From the NCBI RefSeq assembly GCF_036898825.1, contig NZ_JARUND010000001.1, positions 4,836,001 to 4,900,000 of the forward strand: a stretch of DNA of 64,000 bases, given 5' to 3'. The stretch is from Streptomyces sp. B21-083 (lineage in GTDB: Bacteria > Actinomycetota > Actinomycetes > Streptomycetales > Streptomycetaceae). Within the stretch, counting starts at the first letter, position 1. The number at the start of each line of letters is the position of its first letter. The notes under the pieces are model-generated. The model searched no databases. It had not been told where the DNA came from and worked only from the letters and a program-made list of their open reading frames with translations. Both the position numbers and the translations under genes were made by a program. Positions 1 through 8,424 of this stretch are shown here, piece after piece.

Positions 1-1053
1 GTGCCGCACCGCCCCGCCCCGGCCGCGCACCCCGAAGGTCAGACGCCGGTTGGCCGCGGTGTTCGCGACGGCGGAGACCAGCAGCGCGAGCGCGTTGGCG
101 ATCTGCGAGCCGGCGAAGCCGCGGAAGGCGCTGTAGAGCACCAGGTAGAAGAGGGTCGACATACCGCCGACCACACAGAACCCGACCAGTTGGCGGGCCA
201 GCCCCTTCGGTACGTCCTTGATGTCGCGGTCGCGCGGATCGTCGCCGAAGGGCCGGGTGAGCCGGTCCAGCGGCAGCGAGCCGGTGGTCAGGGCCTTGCC
301 CACGCGCAGCACTCCCTTCAGGTCGTCGGTCGCCGTCCTGACGATGTGGACCGTCGAGTCCGGGTCGTCGACCCAGTCGACCGGCACCTCGTGGATGCGC
401 AGGCCCGCGCGCTCGGCGAGCACCAGCATCTCGGTGTCGAAGAACCAGCCGGTGTCCTCGATGAGCGGCAGCAGGATCCGGGCGACATCACGCCGGATGG
501 CCTTGAATCCGCACTGCGCGTCCGAGAAGCGGGCCTGGAGCGAGCCACGCAGGATCAGGTTGTACGTCCGGCTGATGAACTCCCGCTTGGCACCGCGCAC
601 GACGCGCGAGGAGCGGGCGAGCCGGGAGCCGATCGCCAGGTCCGAGTGACCGGAGATCAGCGGTGCCACCAGCGGCAGCAGGGCGTTCAGGTCGGTCGAC
701 AGGTCGACGTCCATGTAGGCGAGGACGGGCGCGTCGGACGCGGACCACACGGTCCGCAGGGCCCGGCCGCGCCCCTTCTGTTCCAGCCGGAAGGACCTGA
801 CCTCCGGTATCTCCGCCGCCAGCCGCGCCGCCACCCGGGGAGTGGTGTCCGTGGACGCGTTGTCCGCGACCGTGATGCGGAACGCGTACGGGAACGTGCG
901 CTTGAGGTGCTCGTGGAGTCTGAGCACGCATGGCTGGAGGTCCTTCTCCTCGTTGAAGACGGGGATCACTACGTCCAGGACAGGCGTACCGGCTGCCGCG
1001 GCCGGGAGGTGCTCCCGCGCCGGCAGGGTGCCGGAAGAAGAGTCGGTTCGCAT
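1..1053 (-). CDS. GT2 glycosyltransferase fused to GtrA-like membrane domain (C-terminus outside window)
   Basis: The minus strand reads open from an ATG at 1053 to the window edge, 351 codons. The N-terminal ~240 residues form a dolichyl-phosphate-mannose-synthase-like GT2 domain: VVIPVFNEEKDL near residue 30, VADNASTDTT, the metal-binding region AYMDVDLSTDL, and later DAQCGFKAIRRD. After ~residue 280 the sequence becomes hydrophobic and GtrA-like (GLARQLVGFCVVGGMSTLFY). By family the enzyme would load a sugar onto polyprenyl phosphate at the inner membrane and the GtrA part would help flip or hold the lipid-sugar; the sugar is unknown. It starts 14 bp after the sensor-kinase stop, so it is probably co-transcribed with that two-component pair. 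The plus-strand open frame over the same bases is a high-GC shadow. Confidence 0.9.
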   Translation of the reverse strand, partial: MRTDSSSGTLPAREHLPAAAAGTPVLDVVIPVFNEEKDLQPCVLRLHEHLKRTFPYAFRITVADNASTDTTPRVAARLAAEIPEVRSFRLEQKGRGRALRTVWSASDAPVLAYMDVDLSTDLNALLPLVAPLISGHSDLAIGSRLARSSRVVRGAKREFISRTYNLILRGSLQARFSDAQCGFKAIRRDVARILLPLIEDTGWFFDTEMLVLAERAGLRIHEVPVDWVDDPDSTVHIVRTATDDLKGVLRVGKALTTGSLPLDRLTRPFGDDPRDRDIKDVPKGLARQLVGFCVVGGMSTLFYLVLYSAFRGFAGSQIANALALLVSAVANTAANRRLTFGVRGRGGAVRH

Positions 1054-1067
1054 GGGACCGACTTTCG

Positions 1068-2804
1068 TCAGGCCCCCTGTTGCGCCCATGTGGTGGCACT
1101 GTGCTGTGCCTGTGAGTCCGATTGCCAGTCTGTTTCGGCGGTGAGAGCAGGCAGATGCACCGTGAATATGGTCTGCCCGGGCACGCTGTCGACGGTCACG
1201 GCACCGCCGTGCGCGGTCGCCACGGCCTGCACGATGGCGAGCCCGAGTCCTGTCGACCCGGTGTTGCGGGAGCGCGCGGAGTCGCCTCGCGCGAACCGCT
1301 CGAACACATGCGGCAACAGGTCGGCCGGGATGCCCTGTCCGTCGTCCTGCACGTCCACACACAGCCACGGCCCGCGCCGCTGCACGCGCGCGGTGACGGT
1401 CGTCCCGGGCGGGGTGTGCGTACGGGCGTTGGCCAGCAGGTTCACCAGAACCTGCTGGAGCCGGGCCGCGTCCGCCAGCGCGAGCGCGGGCTCGTCGGGC
1501 AGGTCGAGCCGCCAGTTGTGGTCCCGCCCGGCGGCGCGCGCGTCGCTGATGGTGTCCACGACGAGGGGTACGAGGTCGGTCTGGTCGAACTGGAGCGGGC
1601 GCCCCGCGTCCAGGCGGGCGAGGAGCAGCAGGTCCTCGACGAGGAGGGTCATCCGGCCCGCCTCGGACTCGATCCGCCCGAGGGCGTGCCGGGTGTCGGG
1701 ACCGGTCTCCTCACGTCCACGTCTCGTCAGCTCGGCGTATCCGCGGATCGACGCCAGTGGCGTACGCAGCTCATGACTGGCGTCCGCGACGAACTGGCGT
1801 ACGCGCATCTCGCTCTGCTGGCGCGAGTGCAGGGCGCCGTGCACATGGTCGAGCATCCGGTTGAGGGCGGCGCCGACCTGGCCGACCTCGGTGTGCGGGT
1901 CGGTCTCGGACTCGGCGACCCGCTCGTTCAGGGTCACCTCCCCGGTGTGCAACGGGAGTTCGGAGACCCGGGTGGCGGTCGAGGCGACCTTGCGCAGCGG
2001 GCGCAGGGCCACTCCGACGAGGACCGTGCCGGCGATACCGGCGGCGACGAGACCGGCGGCGGTGACGCTGACCTCCACGAGGATCAGCGTGTTGATGGTC
2101 GTGGTGACGGAGTCGGTGGGCAGGGCGACGTAGTAGTTGCCGTTGCCGTTGTTGCTGGCCACGTACTCGACTCGGTACTCGCCGAGCCCTGTGAGGGTGA
2201 CGGTGTGCAGGCCCTCGCTGCGGGAGACGGCGGCCAGTTCGGCCATCTGGGTCTTGTTGAGTTTGACGGCGGTCATGTCTCTGAAGCCGGACTCGCTCGT
2301 GGTCGTGGTCGACGGCATCTTGGCGACGTAAGCCTGGGTCACTCCGCCATCCGCGTCGACGCCGGCGGCGACGGTGTACTCCTGCGTCCCGCCCCTCTTC
2401 ATGAACTCCGAGAGCCGTTCCTGGACGGTCATCGTGAAGGTGCCCGCACCGGAGGGTGCTTTGCCGGCGGTGGTGGACGAGGAATCCGTGGAGGGTGAGG
2501 AAGAGGCCGACCCACTACTGCCAAACGCCCCGTTCGGCGGACTGCCCTTGCCACCGCCCAGCCCGTTCGGCGGCCCGCCGACACGGTTGCCGGCCTCTCT
2601 GACCTGGCTGTCCAGCTGCGTGTAGAGGTGCTGCTGGAGCGCGATGGTCGTCACCGTGCCCATCACGGCGCACACCACGGCGATCAGCGAGACCGCCGAG
2701 ACGACAAGCCGCGTACGCAGGGTCCGCGGCCTGCTCTGCCGCTGCGCCCTCTGCTCCGACCTGCCGAGCCTGCGCTGCCCGCCCGCTTTCCTCTTGCTGC
2801 TCAC
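1068..2804 (-). CDS. Sensor histidine kinase (HAMP-HisKA-HATPase)
   Basis: 578 residues. A basic N-terminus precedes TM1 (about 33-55, LVVSAVSLIAVVCAVMG). An extracytoplasmic sensor region with a Ser/Thr-rich insert (~75-115) follows, then TM2 near residues 240-262 and a HAMP linker. The H box ASHELRTPLASIRGY carries the phosphorylatable His near residue 345. The N box is VNLLANARTHTPPGT and the G boxes are DVQDDGQGIP and STGLGLAIVQAVATAHGG, so all catalytic motifs are intact. It is the cognate kinase of the OmpR-type regulator encoded 67 bp upstream on the same strand, and the glycosyltransferase follows 14 bp downstream. The signal sensed is unknown. Confidence 0.95.
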   Translation of the reverse strand: MSSKRKAGGQRRLGRSEQRAQRQSRPRTLRTRLVVSAVSLIAVVCAVMGTVTTIALQQHLYTQLDSQVREAGNRVGGPPNGLGGGKGSPPNGAFGSSGSASSSPSTDSSSTTAGKAPSGAGTFTMTVQERLSEFMKRGGTQEYTVAAGVDADGGVTQAYVAKMPSTTTTSESGFRDMTAVKLNKTQMAELAAVSRSEGLHTVTLTGLGEYRVEYVASNNGNGNYYVALPTDSVTTTINTLILVEVSVTAAGLVAAGIAGTVLVGVALRPLRKVASTATRVSELPLHTGEVTLNERVAESETDPHTEVGQVGAALNRMLDHVHGALHSRQQSEMRVRQFVADASHELRTPLASIRGYAELTRRGREETGPDTRHALGRIESEAGRMTLLVEDLLLLARLDAGRPLQFDQTDLVPLVVDTISDARAAGRDHNWRLDLPDEPALALADAARLQQVLVNLLANARTHTPPGTTVTARVQRRGPWLCVDVQDDGQGIPADLLPHVFERFARGDSARSRNTGSTGLGLAIVQAVATAHGGAVTVDSVPGQTIFTVHLPALTAETDWQSDSQAQHSATTWAQQGA

Positions 2805-2871
2805 CGTGCTGCCCTCCCACCGGGCTCGACTACCTCTTTCGGAGCGGCACCACCAATGACGCGAGGTCAGG

Positions 2872-3609
2872 TCAGCCGGCGGGCTTGATCAGATACCCGG
2901 CACCGCGCCGGGTGTGGATCATCGGCTCGCGCCCGGCGTCGATCTTCCGTCGCAGGTAGGAGATGTACAGCTCGACGACGTTCGCCTGGCCGCCGAAGTC
3001 GTACGACCACACACGGTCGAGTATCTGGGCCTTGCTGAGCACGCGCCGCGGGTTGCGCATGAGGAAGCGCAGCAACTCGAACTCGGTCGCGGTGAGGTGG
3101 ATACCGTCCCCGGCACGCGACACCTCGTGGCTGTCCTCGTCGAGGGTGAGGTCACCGACGACCAGGACGGAGTCGGACCGCCGGTCGGCGGCACCTGAAC
3201 GCCGGATCAGACCACGCAGCCGTGCCACGACCTCTTCGAGGCTGAAGGGCTTGGTCACATAGTCGTCGCCACCGGCGGTGAGGCCCGCGATCCGGTCCTC
3301 GACGGCGTCCTTCGCCGTCAGGAACAGCACCGGCACCTCGGGCAGTTCGCGCCGCAACCGACCGAGAACGGTGAGGCCGTCCATGTCGGGCAGCATCATG
3401 TCGAGAACGACGGCATCGGGCCGGAACTCGCGCGCGGTCTGCACCGCACCCGTTCCGTCACCGGCGCTGCGGATCTGCCAGCCTTCGTAGCGGAGGGCCA
3501 TGGAGAGCAGTTCGGTGATCGACAGCTCGTCGTCCACCACAAGCACTCGGACGGGGCTCCCGTCCGGCCTCAGCAGTTCGGTGCGCCCCTGGGGCGAGGT
3601 CGTGGTCAT
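2872..3609 (-). CDS. OmpR/PhoB-family response regulator
   Basis: From ATG 3609 the product is 245 residues. The receiver domain has the acidic pair D26/D27 (VLVVDDE), phospho-acceptor D70 (VVLDMMLPDMDG), a switch Thr in VLFLTAKD and the conserved Lys in DDYVTKPFS. The C-terminal winged helix has LTATEFELLRFLMRNP, QILDRVW and VVELYISYLRRKI. An in-frame ATG 23 codons upstream exists, but the 3609 start leaves the usual short N-terminus and has an AAGG about 8 nt upstream. It is the first gene of a regulator-kinase-glycosyltransferase row and should bind DNA when phosphorylated by the adjacent kinase. Confidence 0.95.
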   Translation of the reverse strand: MTTTSPQGRTELLRPDGSPVRVLVVDDELSITELLSMALRYEGWQIRSAGDGTGAVQTAREFRPDAVVLDMMLPDMDGLTVLGRLRRELPEVPVLFLTAKDAVEDRIAGLTAGGDDYVTKPFSLEEVVARLRGLIRRSGAADRRSDSVLVVGDLTLDEDSHEVSRAGDGIHLTATEFELLRFLMRNPRRVLSKAQILDRVWSYDFGGQANVVELYISYLRRKIDAGREPMIHTRRGAGYLIKPAG

Positions 3610-3948
3610 AGCGGAAACCTTGTCGGTGTCCTCTGAGAGCAGGCTTTCTGGAACCTGTGATTTCCCTGAGAAACACACAGGCGCCTCTCAGGGAAGCCCT
3701 GGGAACCGACGCCCCGAAAGCCGGAGGGACAGGCAACGGACAACCCAACCAAGAACATTGGACCCACCGTCCGACCTGTACCTTCGCGCCCACCCGGACC
3801 ACTCCGACTCACCCGACCGGCTACCGGAAAGCCCCGGAGACCACCCTCGGGCATCCTGTGTGCCTCCTGGGCGAACCTGGTCCGAAGTTACGCACCCCAC
3901 TCCCGTACGCCCGATTTGTCACCCCCCTCACCCGCCTCCCCTCGTCCG

Positions 3949-4926
3949 TCACAGCCCGAACAGCCGCGCCCCGTTGTCGTGACACACGGCCCGGAGCCAG
4001 TCGTCGCCGAGGCCCAACCACTCCAGGGCGTGCAGCTGGTGGACGTACGGATACGGAATGTTCGGGAAGTCCGAGCCGAGCAGGATCCGGTCGCCGAGGT
4101 CCGCCAGCCGGGGGAGTTCGGGCCGGGGGAACGGGTTGATCCGCTCCGCGAAGTCGGTGAACGCCATCGTCGTGTCCAACCGCACCTCGCCGTACCGCTC
4201 GGCAAGGCCGAGGAAGTCCCCGTACTCAGGCATCCCCATGTGCGCGACGATCAGCCGCAGCCGGGGATGCCGCGCCAGCACGCGCCCGACCGGTTCGGGC
4301 CCGGTGTGCTTGCCCGGTGCCGGACCTGACCCGCAGTGGATCACCACGGGCGTCCCGGCCTCGGCGAGCAGTCCCCAGGCCGGGTCGAGGAGTTCGTCGG
4401 CGGGGTCGTACGCCCCCACCTGCACATGCGCCTTGAAGACGCGCGCGCCGGACTCGACGGCCTCCCTGACGTACGCCTCGACGCCCGGCTCGGGGAACAG
4501 CGTCGAGGTGTGCAGACAGTCGGGGGTACGGCCCGCGAAGTCCGCCGCCCACTGGTTGAGCCACTGGGCCATGCCGGCCTTGTGCGGGTAGATCATGGCG
4601 GTGAACGCCCGCACCCCGAACGCCCGGACCAGCGCGAGCCGTTCGTCCTCCTCCAGCCGGTAGGTGATCGGCCACTCGATGCCGCCGTTCATCGACCCGA
4701 CAGCGTCGAAAAAGGCCCAGACCTTGCGCAGCACCCGCTCGGGCATGAAATGCGTGTGCACGTCGACCAGACCGGGCAACCCGAGCCGCGTCCAGAACCG
4801 CCGGACCTCGGCGACGTCCATGACTTCGGCGGCGGCCTCGGTGACGTCGGCGGCTTGAGCGAGGCCGGCGACCTCACCGCCGACGTCAGCGTTTCCGTCC
4901 TCCGAGGCTTTGCTCGTGTCTTCCAC
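3949..4926 (-). CDS. Amidohydrolase-2 family metal-dependent hydrolase
   Basis: 325 residues from GTG 4926, chosen because GGGAGGAAG sits 6 nt upstream; another GTG at 4959 gives 336 residues with no clear ribosome site. The TIM-barrel amidohydrolase signature is present: HxH in LVDVHTHFMPER, the metal-ligand His in VVIHCGSGP, IVAHMGMPEYGDFLGLAERY, and the C-terminal Asp in ILLGSDFPNIPYPY. The first ~45 residues are acidic and Ala-rich and probably disordered. Family members include decarboxylases and lactone hydrolases; the substrate cannot be read from the sequence. It is a single gene, with ~340 bp of non-coding DNA separating it from the response regulator upstream. Confidence 0.9.
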   Translation of the reverse strand: MEDTSKASEDGNADVGGEVAGLAQAADVTEAAAEVMDVAEVRRFWTRLGLPGLVDVHTHFMPERVLRKVWAFFDAVGSMNGGIEWPITYRLEEDERLALVRAFGVRAFTAMIYPHKAGMAQWLNQWAADFAGRTPDCLHTSTLFPEPGVEAYVREAVESGARVFKAHVQVGAYDPADELLDPAWGLLAEAGTPVVIHCGSGPAPGKHTGPEPVGRVLARHPRLRLIVAHMGMPEYGDFLGLAERYGEVRLDTTMAFTDFAERINPFPRPELPRLADLGDRILLGSDFPNIPYPYVHQLHALEWLGLGDDWLRAVCHDNGARLFGL

Positions 4927-5018
4927 CGCCGCTTCCTCCCGCTCAGATTCTCGCCGCACGGCGTCTTACGACGCCCTATGGCATCGCCCGACATGCATCA
5001 CCACTTAAATGCCCGGGA

Positions 5019-5912
5019 TCAGAACAGCCCGTCCTGTACCCCCGCCGCCTCCTTCGTCGTCTTGAACTCCCGCACAGGAACGGTCAGTCCACCGCCCCCG
5101 ACCGGCACCAGTTCCCACCCGGTCATCAACCTCGTATCCAACACCACCACCCCCGGCCCGTCCTCGACCGCGAGATGCAGATCGGGCCCGGCAGCCGCCA
5201 CCAGCTCGCCCCCGACGACACCTCCCGCGACCAGCTCCCTCACCGCACCCACGGCCGGCGCCGGCGTCGGCTCCGTCAGCCCGAACACCCCGACGTGGTC
5301 GACGACTTGGCAGGACGCCCGCTCCAGGGACTCGGGCCAGCCACCCAGCCCCACCGCCCGGGCGTGCAGTTCCTCGACCTCCACGGCCCGCTCCGCCGCC
5401 GACCCCGGCAGAGCGGCCCGCACCGCCCGCTTGTCGGCGTACGGAATCCGGTCCGGGACCCGGAGTGCGGCGCGCAGCAGCTCCTCCGTACGCCGGGCGG
5501 CCATCAGCGGGCCGACGCCCAGCCAGCTGAATGCGACGGCACCCTGCTCAAGCAGCCGCGCCGAGCCCCGCTCCAGCGCCGTGATGCCGACCTTGGTCAT
5601 CCCAGGCCCGAACCAGGCCAGATATACGTGATAGGGCCGTGGATCGTCCGCGATCGTGTCGGCGGCGACCGAGTGCGCCCGGTCCAGCCGCGCGCACTCC
5701 TCGCAGCGCGCCCCCGTACTCCGCCCCGACACCCCTGCCCGTATCGGACAGGCATTCCCCCGCGCTCCCACACATGTCCGTACGCCCCCTTCCGTGACCC
5801 CGAAGGCCACCCTCTTCCCCCAGGTCAGCGCGCTGTCACGCCCCCCGTCCCACCGCAGCACGGGACCGTCCGCCGACCATCGCAGCCCCGAGCATCTCCA
5901 CGCCTGTGCCAT
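5019..5912 (-). CDS. DUF2797 family protein
   Basis: 297 residues. It contains the features of the DUF2797 family: a Cys-rich segment (CVGARGNACPIR and CEECARLDRAH, about residues 47-80) that could bind zinc, then YHVYLAWFGPGMTKVGIT and a GIY-YIG-like run through SARLLEQGAVAFSWLGVGPL and ARRTEELLRAAL. The family is widespread in actinomycetes and uncharacterised; the central region resembles GIY-YIG nuclease folds by inference only. It stands alone, 60-90 bp from its neighbours, and its upstream side borders the methyltransferase remnant split by the IS630 element. Confidence 0.85.
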   Translation of the reverse strand: MAQAWRCSGLRWSADGPVLRWDGGRDSALTWGKRVAFGVTEGGVRTCVGARGNACPIRAGVSGRSTGARCEECARLDRAHSVAADTIADDPRPYHVYLAWFGPGMTKVGITALERGSARLLEQGAVAFSWLGVGPLMAARRTEELLRAALRVPDRIPYADKRAVRAALPGSAAERAVEVEELHARAVGLGGWPESLERASCQVVDHVGVFGLTEPTPAPAVGAVRELVAGGVVGGELVAAAGPDLHLAVEDGPGVVVLDTRLMTGWELVPVGGGGLTVPVREFKTTKEAAGVQDGLF

Positions 5913-6048
5913 CCCTTGCGAGATTACGGGATGCCACTGACAACGCCTCCCGGGACGTCAAAACCGCAGGTCAGGAGGGCATGAGCCAGTCGGCGGGCCA
6001 GACAGCCGACCATGCAGGGGGGCCACTCAGACCCGTTCCGGAACGATC

Positions 6049-6231
6049 TCACCGGCCCCACCCGCAACGGCGTTCCCGGGCCCGTTGGACGATCCCGGGA
6101 TCGGAGTCGATGCCGAGCACCGACGCCGTACTCCGCCCGGCCGGCAGCCGCGCCAGGTCGCCGCTGCCGCAGCCGACGCCGAGGACACGGCCGTACCGTC
6201 TGGGCAACTGCCGCGTGATCCACGGGTGGTA
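6049..6231 (-). pseudogene. 3' fragment of SAM-dependent methyltransferase split by IS630-type element
   Basis: Reading on the minus strand from 6231 gives YHPWITRQLPRRYGRVLGV, then GCGSGDLARL (SAM motif I) and SVLGIDSDPGIVQRARER (motif II with its acidic residue), then a TGA at 6049-6051. The 5' part of the gene lies across the insertion sequence at 7402-7481 and joins in the same frame. The fragment stops after only ~60 residues of the fold, so the gene has also lost its 3' end. The 120 bp down to 5930 show nothing recognisable. The class I methyltransferase assignment is firm; the substrate is unknown. Confidence 0.8.
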
Positions 6232-6264
6232 CTCAGGTTGAACTCGTAGTGTCCGGTCGTGTGA

Positions 6265-6882
6265 TCACCGGGGTTCGATGATCAGGCCGGTTCCGGTGAG
6301 GCAGCCGTCGATCAGGTGGGGTCTGAACTGGATCTTCTTCAGCTTGCGTTTGACGATGCGGACGAGGCCGGTGAGGTCAGGGGCAACGAAGTTGGCGATG
6401 GCGCGCTTGAGGAGCGACCACACGCCTTCGGCGGGGTTCAGCTCTGGTGCGTATGACGGCAGCTGGAAGATCCGTAACCAGTCCGCGTGTTCCTCGGCGA
6501 AGGCGGCGAGTTCCTTGGCGAGGTGGACGTTGAGGTTGTCCCAGCACCACACCAGCGGGGCGTTGAGCTGCTGGTGGGCGGTGATGATCAGGTCGCGGTA
6601 CTCGTGCCAGGCGAATGTCTTCGGCTCGCCCTTGCGGCCGTGGTAGACGTGCAGCCGGTAGAAGAAGTGCGGGCGGTCCCCGGGCCGGAAGCAGACCGCG
6701 CCGGCGATGTTGACCCGGCCGTTTCCCCGGCCCCGCACCCGCACCACCGGGCGGGCTCCGCGCGGCGCCCAGGTGCGGCCTTTCGGCGGCCTCAGCCCCT
6801 GGCCGGCCTCGTCCTCGAAGCAGATGTAGGCGCCCAGGTCCGCCGCGGTTCTTTTAACCGCGGCCACACCTCGTCCTTCCAC
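6265..6882 (-). CDS. IS630 transposase, DDE catalytic part (orfB)
   Basis: This frame encodes the catalytic DDE domain. The first Asp is in YICFEDEAGQGLRP, the second in LVWCWDNLNVH and the Glu in LPSYAPELNPAEGVWSLLK. It has no good start of its own and overlaps orfA (6792-7334) by 91 nt in the -1 frame. The overlap holds an A-rich slippery run (TTAAAAG on the coding strand, about 6850-6857), so orfA-orfB is probably made as one protein by -1 frameshifting. It looks intact, so the element may still be mobile. Confidence 0.85.
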   Translation of the reverse strand: MEGRGVAAVKRTAADLGAYICFEDEAGQGLRPPKGRTWAPRGARPVVRVRGRGNGRVNIAGAVCFRPGDRPHFFYRLHVYHGRKGEPKTFAWHEYRDLIITAHQQLNAPLVWCWDNLNVHLAKELAAFAEEHADWLRIFQLPSYAPELNPAEGVWSLLKRAIANFVAPDLTGLVRIVKRKLKKIQFRPHLIDGCLTGTGLIIEPR

Positions 6883-7334
6883 ATCTCGATGGCCTCAGTG
6901 TCCCGCTCGATCGCGTGGCGCACCGGGACCTGGCACGACCAGCCGGGCCGTTTCAGCAGCTTGGCCACCCCCTGAATCGTGTAGCCCTTGTGGAACAACC
7001 TGCCGATCAGGGTCTTGATCCGGCCCAGCGTCCACCGCTGGTCATCGGTGAAGCCGTGGGCCAGCGGCCCCCGCTTCAGCTCCTCTTCCAGCCGGTCCCA
7101 CTCCCGCACCGACAGCCGCTCGCGGGACACCGGCCCCTTCGACTTCAACGCCGCCGCCCCGCCCTCGCGCCACACCTTGCGCCACCGCCGCACCGTCCGC
7201 TCCGTGACCCGCAGATCGGCCGCGATCACCGTGGCCTCATCACCACGCGCGAACCGCTCGGCCGCCTCCAGCCTCAGCCGTTCCCGCTTCTCCTGCTCGA
7301 CGGGCGTATACCCGCCCCTCTGCGCGTACCGCAT
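6792..7334 (-). CDS. IS630 transposase, DNA-binding part (orfA)
   Basis: 180 residues with a helix-turn-helix (about 25-60; DEATVIAADLRVTERTVRR) followed by a second winged-helix region (WTLGRIKTLIGRLF and GYTIQGVAKLLKRPGW). It binds the inverted repeats of the element. The last ~25 residues after WPRLKEPRR are out-of-frame tail that would be replaced by the DDE domain after the -1 shift at TTAAAAG. No other gene lies between it and the right inverted repeat. Confidence 0.85.
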   Translation of the reverse strand: MRYAQRGGYTPVEQEKRERLRLEAAERFARGDEATVIAADLRVTERTVRRWRKVWREGGAAALKSKGPVSRERLSVREWDRLEEELKRGPLAHGFTDDQRWTLGRIKTLIGRLFHKGYTIQGVAKLLKRPGWSCQVPVRHAIERDTEAIEMWKDEVWPRLKEPRRTWAPTSASRTRPARG

Positions 7335-7401
7335 GATCCCGTCGTACCGCAGGGATCACGAACCGTCACGACCTCCGCAGGCTTTACGAGTTCAACCTGA
7401 G

Positions 7402-7481
7402 TAGTGGGCGTTGGGATCCCAGGGGCGGGCGGCGTGAAATCGCTCAAGTGCGCGCAAGACGGACGGCGGCAGGATCGTCAT
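7402..7481 (-). pseudogene. 5' fragment of the IS-split methyltransferase
   Basis: From ATG 7481 the minus strand reads MTILPPSVLRALERFHAARP then WDPNAH, and runs into the insertion sequence at the TA. Joined to the fragment at 6231 it gives ...PNAH-Y-HPWITRQLP..., a continuous methyltransferase N-terminus. The 180 bp upstream of the ATG (7482-7659) hold no gene I can support. Confidence 0.75.
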
Positions 7482-7659
7482 GCCTGAACGCTAAAGGCCC
7501 CGGATCACCTTCCGTCCTTGTGGCCGTCGCAACATCCCACTCCAAATGGAAGTCCCGAGCCACCGCTCGACCCGAGCGACCCTGACGACGACGGTAGGGC
7601 CGGTGTCCCGGTATCCGCCTGAACCGCTCCCGAAGTCGGTCGCCGTCAAACCAAAAAAC

Positions 7660-7743
7660 CAGAGGCCCCGTGGATTCCTCCACGGGGCCTCTGGCCTGCT
7701 GTGCACTCGGCAGGATTCGAACCTGCAACCTTCTGATCCGTAG
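7660..7743. repeat. attachment-site remnant (3' half of tRNA-Arg plus terminator)
   Basis: 84 bp identical to 13333-13416. It contains the hairpin terminator and the last 42 nt of tRNA-Arg(ACG) (7702-7743), broken just 5' of the anticodon loop. This is the distal att copy left when an integrative element entered the tRNA gene; the full tRNA was kept at the other end. Confidence 0.9.
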
Positions 7744-8103
7744 GATCGGGCAACGTCTCACGGAGGGGCTCGGTCCTGGCCTGGCCGGATCGCCGAGATT
7801 GGTGATCAACGGCCTTTGTGTGCCGTCGTTGCCGTCAGAACTGCCGTCAACTCCCGACGGGGACGCGCCACCGCAACGATGTTCCGGCCCAGCGCCCCGA
7901 GTCCTCCTTCACCTGCAAGCACTTCACTGCCACGGTGAACAAGGACTTGGCGGACGCCTCGGCAACTTCGTCAACCGTGTCCTCAGCCCCGCCGAAACCG
8001 ACCTGCTGTAGCGGGGTCCGTCTCCGCTGGCTAGTGTTCTCGCGCATGCTCAAGAGCGTCATCGAACGCCTCCGGTTCAGCGCCTGGCTGGTACGGGGAG
8101 AAC

Positions 8104-8301
8104 TCACGCCGGATTTTCGGGGTCAGCAAGGAGGTAGAAGTCCCAGCCGATGGCATGGTGCCCGCCTCCTGACTGTGGAGCGCCATTGCAAATCCCCTTC
8201 TTTCCGCTTGGGTCTCCATTCCAAAAGAGACTGAAGCACTGGCCGCAGAATCGCCAGTTTGGCTGGGTCGTGTTTACAGCATCGGGAATCTGGACAGCCA
8301 T
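8104..8301 (-). CDS. Small Cys/Trp-rich protein, copy 1
   Basis: 65 residues with the pattern QPNWRFCGQCFSLFWNGD, a Cys/Gly/His middle (GICNGAPQSGGGHHAIGWDF) and a DPENPA tail. It is a clear paralogue of the 63-residue product at 8425-8616. The CxxC pair plus later Cys/His could bind a metal. The WRFC-x2-C...GG-x-H-x3-G pattern resembles short repeat modules I associate with bacterial extracellular or lectin-like proteins, but there is no signal peptide here. Function unknown. It is cargo of the tRNA-Arg relic. Confidence 0.6.
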   Translation of the reverse strand: MAVQIPDAVNTTQPNWRFCGQCFSLFWNGDPSGKKGICNGAPQSGGGHHAIGWDFYLLADPENPA

Positions 8302-8424
8302 TCTTCCTCCAGTTTGCGAGAGATTGAGAGCGAGAGTCGATCAGGGCACCTCAGAGGCATTGTCGGTTTGATGTGCGAGAGCAAGCGCTCAGGATGCCAG
8401 ATGCCGGCAGGTGTCGCTGTTCCC

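Larger units (their letters stand above)
6232..7401 (-). mobile_element. IS630-family insertion sequence, TA target
   Basis: 1170 bp. Terminal inverted repeats read TACTCAGGTTGAACTCGTA inward from 6230 and, reversed, at 7385-7403, with the outer TA of each copy (6230-6231 and 7402-7403) being the target duplication typical of IS630/Tc1 elements. Inside are two overlapping transposase frames on the minus strand. Removing the element plus one TA restores the open frame of the interrupted methyltransferase, which fixes the ends to the base. Confidence 0.9.

Noticed and set aside
1..1776. Long plus-strand open frame of 591 codons
   Set aside because: It is the high-GC shadow of the glycosyltransferase and sensor kinase on the minus strand; its product is low-complexity Arg/Gly/Ser without a domain.
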